54,642 nucleotides of DNA, taken from contig NW_003546695.1 of assembly GCF_000090795.2 (NCBI RefSeq), positions 14,549 to 69,190 of the forward strand. Direction: 5' to 3'. Shown here piece by piece: positions 51,009 to 54,642 of the stretch. The number at the start of each line of letters is the position of its first letter. Positions within the stretch are counted from its first letter, which is position 1. The notes under the pieces were generated by a model. It did no database searches. It saw nothing but the letters and a program-made list of their open reading frames with translations, and was not told the DNA's origin. A program made the translations under genes and the position numbers. Source of the stretch: Amphimedon queenslandica (lineage: Eukaryota; Porifera; Demospongiae; Haplosclerida; Niphatidae).

Positions 51009-53481
51009 ATGGTGAGCAAAGGCCAAGGCTTTTTAGTGATTACCACTTTAACAATTTTCTCAAACAGGAAGAGTATCAATTACAAGCTGTTGAAGAATCT
51101 CGATCTGATGAACCTGGAGCCGTTGTCGTCTCTGAACAATCACCAGTGGGCTTAACAATATCGCCTAGTAGTAGCTCTGTTCTTCCTGAGCTTGAAGGTA
51201 CTTTCACTGGGTAGAATGTTTATGAATCATATTTACATGTTTACTTTAGCTGTTCATGGTATCATTGATGCTGTGACTTTGAAACGTATCATGAAAAAGA
51301 GGCCCAATGTTAAGATAATTCCACTTCTTATTTGCTTTGCTGGTTTGCCAGAGAGTGCCAAAAAGGAAGCACTTCAAGAGATATTCAAGACTCCAATCAC
51401 TGCAGGGTTCTCATCTCATCATATCTTGGCTACTAATAGGTCTAACTATGAAATCGCTTGCGTATACTCAACCTCAATGCTGTACAACTTTGGTGTCCAA
51501 TCTTGCCAATTTGCCAGAAGTTCCGAAGAAATTTTATACAAAGTTCCTACTGAACAGCCTTTGCGGATTTACAAAGATGCATTACTTAACAAGCACATGA
51601 AAGAACTATTGGCTCACTTACATCAATACAGCAGCCGGTTTTGTGACAAACAAAATTTGGACTTCGTTTTTACCATAACAAGAGGTGCAACTCTAATTAA
51701 TATTTGGGACGTAACACTCAACACTAATGTCTTTTACTTTTTGAGAGCATTTAGTGGCCACTTGATAAATAGTCGTATGTGGCTTTTTGCTGATTTAGAT
51801 AAAGTTTCAGATAACTCTAATAAAAAAGCAAACGAAAAAGAAGGAAAGCTTCAGATATGGCAGAAACCATTGGATTATCTCCTTCGCTGCATGCGACTTT
51901 GTAAAGGAGTTACTACTCATAAGCGACCGTGCACAGTATTTGCTTCACACAGCGGAGAGGATAGTGATAAAGAAATTGAAACCAAAATGAAAATATTTGA
52001 AGAAGATTTGCAACGAGTGGCCAGACAGTTAAATGTCACAGAATTCAAAGATCAAACCTTACCTTTCAACAAGAAAGTGCAAGGTAATTATTTCCTTCGG
52101 TTTTTAAAGAATTTTCTGGGTAATGTTTATAGAAGAACACATGTTCCAGTTACATGGTTATTTTTTCGCGGTGCTCTAGAACATAAGGAGGGCATGTTTA
52201 TGAGGAAGGCTGAGTTACGTCAGCTTGCTGAGGAATGCGATATGAATGATGAGGATTTCAAAGAGTTTTGTGAACTATTCACATCATTTGGCAGCATCTT
52301 TGATCTTAGTCTTGTGGATGATACCAGCGATATTATTATTATCAAACCTAATGAATTTTTATCTAATCTCAATAAATCATTTGACAACCCTCCAGATTCT
52401 AAGGTGTACACTGAAAATGGCATCATCACCGAAACAACAGCTAGAGAAATGTTTGGGGCAAATCAAGGAGAGACATTTATGTCAGTTTTAGCATTAGTTG
52501 GCATGGTAGCAGTGGTACCAGGGGGAAAATATGCTCAAGATGAGACCCATGAAGTTTGTTATTACATGCCTTGTGCTCGAAAGCATAAGCAAGAGCGCTT
52601 CATAGACAAGGAGGCAGTCAGACTACTACGAAATAATAGACGTCCTATAAACTTTGTCAATTTTGAAGTTGCTTTTACTAATTGCATGTTGAAGCACAGT
52701 TTTGCACAACTTCAATCGTCAACTGATGAAAATCGTACCATTATAAAATGCACAGATAACAACAGCATAATAACAATGACCTTCAGAGGTGATGAAACTG
52801 AAATTAAAGTTATGCCTCCTTCAAAAAAGCACACCTTGTATGTTGTTCAGGCATTCAAAGAAATAGCAGAAATTATCGATAAAAAGAAGGGCCGTGGACG
52901 TTTCAGTTATGCTTTTGCTATTATGTGCTCAAAAAATGAAAAAGAGTATCACCGACTTCCACATGACGTCAAGTTGTGTGACGAATGTAAGTCAAAAGCA
53001 GAGTATAGTGACTGGATAGAAGCATTGACTGAGGTATTATTAAAACATTAAGCATTATGCAAATATTAACAAAATATTTTATAGGAACCAATACCTGAAA
53101 AGTTTAAATTTGTGACTGGTTAGTTTTTAATACCATTAACAAAAAATTGTTACTCTCATTATAGATATTGAATTTGATGATGTCATTTTTGTTACAAAAG
53201 AATTAGTAGCATGTTGTGACCAAGAAATGCTGACTGATTTATTCAAGAAATGCTTTGATGCTGACTACAAGGAGTCACTACCACCTTGGTTGAATGTCCT
53301 CAATCAACTAACTAACTGGATAACACAAGATTTATCAAATGTGCCAAACAGTTCAGCAACAAAGGCTGAGCTTGCAGCAAAACTGAATGAATGGAGCAGC
53401 ACAAAAGATGGCAAAATCAAGGCACTGGTGAAAAGGTTGTGTGACTACAATATAGCTCCAATAATTATTAATGTGACCTAG
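51009..53481 (+). CDS. Roco/NLR-like large protein with degenerate GTPase module
   Basis: Proposed exons 51009-51011 (ATG only), 51068-51197, 51250-53033, 53085-53118 and 53165-53481 sum to 2268 nt (755 aa) with introns of 56, 52, 51 and 46 nt. The N-terminus (EEYQLQAVEESRSDE) is acidic. Residues about 65-83 (IIPLLICFAGLPESAKK) sit where a P-loop would be but lack the GK[S/T]. The later INIWDVTLNTNVFYFLRAF resembles the DxxG/switch II strand of Roco-type Ras-like domains without the Gly, and MWLFADLDKV the following strand. The region VPVTWLFFRGALEH to CELFTSFGSIFDLSLVDD resembles the COR winged-helix segment of Roco proteins. The C-terminal ~130 residues are unassigned. It may be an innate-immunity or scaffold protein; function is not inferred. 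The gene is confident; the family is moderate. Confidence 0.72.
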
Positions 53482-54642
53482 ATCTAGTCATTGCTGATGT
53501 GTTCTTTCATTTTTGCTAGTAAACTTTACCAATTGTAGTTTATATCTTTAGAATAGATTTAATTTATCCCCATGATCCAGGATTTCATGATGATACAAAG
53601 CCTTCATAAAAGGAGCTAGCTTCTCACACTTTGCGTCTTGTTTCTATTTTGTACTGGTTTGACATTTTAGTCTACTCCTCCCTAGCTCTCTATTGTTTGC
53701 AAAGGATTGTAGAGATTCTGAAAGTAGTGTCGTAGCAAAGGAGTACTTCCATGCCACTAATTCATTCTACATCATGATCATCTTATCATAGCAAAGTTAA
53801 AACTAAAGTGTTATCATAACAAAAATTCTAGTTGAAAACATTGCTAGGGATGGGTCACTGTAAATAAACTGAAGCTGATGTAGGGCACAGACAGACTGCA
53901 TACACATTTTATTCTAGATTGGGGGTGTGGCTCAGGTGATCAAAAAGCAGGTCTGCAAAATGGATCATTATCTACTGCTGTTTTTGTTGCTGTTACTTGA
54001 ATGCTGTCAGTTATTTTTTGTTATGCTAATAGAGTTAGCTTATTATCATTTGCAGTTCTTTGTGCCCCTACATCACGTTTCTATTCATTTGGAAGTTTTG
54101 ATAGTGCTCTTACTCATAATGATGATATATCCATATCCTTAAGTTTTTCAAATTGTATTTTATGACCATAGTCATAGTACTGTCTTTATAAGTAGAATAA
54201 ATACAAGTTATTATCTAAATCTATGGACAATAATTGTAGACAAGGTTGAGCTTATCTGTGCCTCTGTGGCTTGCAAGACTATACTGATTACCTTGTGCAT
54301 AAAAAATAGAGAGATGGGTATAAAAACAGTAAAACAAAAAGAGAAATAAAAGAGTTCTATTTGTACCAGGGCTCCTGAAGTCACACACTCATACAAAAGT
54401 CAGATCGTGTGTGCGTTTCAAGTGCAACAACACATAGTTTAAACCACAATAGTAACATTAATTGCATAATCTATTATCAGTATAGTAACTACTCGTTGCA
54501 GTTGATTTTACACAGCTTCCCTACTTTAATACAGTTTAAATTACTTCTAATTTAAGGCCTTTTTACACTGGCAAAAGTAATGCGCATAAGTTGATGTGCA
54601 TTAATACTAAAGGACGAGAGCCTATGGAGTCGTTTAAGCATA
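53482..54642. other. Intergenic, no gene seen
   Basis: 1.16 kb after the Roco-like stop. Only short unsupported frames occur (for example a hydrophobic 71-codon frame at 53927-54142 without similarity or splice context). An AATAAA occurs near 54197. The last ~85 bp (GGCCTTTTTACACTGG at 54558) resembles a transposon end but runs off the window. Confidence 0.5.

Noticed and set aside
51192..51249. Start of the Roco-like protein at 51192
   Set aside because: That codon is TTG and the stretch is better read as a 52-nt intron (51198-51249) joining an upstream exon in frame.
53927..54142. Hydrophobic 71-codon frame
   Set aside because: No similarity, splice context or conserved feature; composition matches AT-rich intergenic DNA.

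Overview
This window is nuclear DNA from a compact, AT-rich metazoan genome. It has many short introns (about 46-60 nt where I could place both splice sites), little space between genes, numerous head-to-head gene pairs and many short non-autonomous DNA transposons in introns. The gene set (HECTD1, RPS6KA4/5-type MSK, a SERTA-domain protein, a Slo-type K+ channel, a rhodopsin-like GPCR, a Roco/NLR-like large protein) is animal. The sequence divergence and the style of the ACATGT-rich introns suggest an early-branching animal, most likely a demosponge such as Amphimedon; that placement is inference.

Layout, left to right. A 5'-truncated HECTD1 E3 ligase (+, 521-16851) converges on an ATF3/JDP2/Fos-type bZIP gene (-, 17047-17790). 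The bZIP gene shares a promoter region carrying a CRE cluster with AHSA1, the Hsp90 ATPase activator (+, 18569-21486). AHSA1 converges on a four-TM membrane protein gene (-, 21825-22946), which is divergent from LRRC47 (+, 23093-27174) across 146 bp with an NRF1-type palindrome. LRRC47 converges on a GTPBP1/2-like translational GTPase (-, 27378-31373) that hosts a tRNA-Ala(CGC) in an intron. Just upstream and in tandem lies a PGP/PDXP-type HAD phosphatase (-, 31579-33563), divergent from a SERTA-domain gene (+, 34715-35806). Next come a Slo/BK-like K+ channel with an apparent frameshift (-, 36595-39810), DPH6 diphthine-ammonia ligase (+, 39883-42789; start codons only 72 bp from the channel's), MSK kinase (-, 42998-48581), an intronless GPCR (+, 49189-50136) and a Roco-like protein with a degenerate GTPase module (+, 51009-53481). 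The last ~1.1 kb has no gene I can support.

The genes do not form one pathway. They are mostly housekeeping and signalling genes packed as alternating divergent and convergent pairs. Two short-range pairings look meaningful: a stress-type bZIP gene with an Hsp90 co-chaperone gene under one CRE/HSE-bearing promoter region, and several translation-linked genes (LRRC47, GTPBP, DPH6, tRNA-Ala).

The least-described material is the Roco-like pseudo-GTPase, the divergent Slo channel, and a set of miniature transposons that share TA-flanked C(C/T)(G/A)TA ends or 8-bp-duplicating hAT-like ends. Exon limits were read by eye from splice consensus and similarity to remembered family sequences. Gene spans are reliable; individual exon edges are less so.
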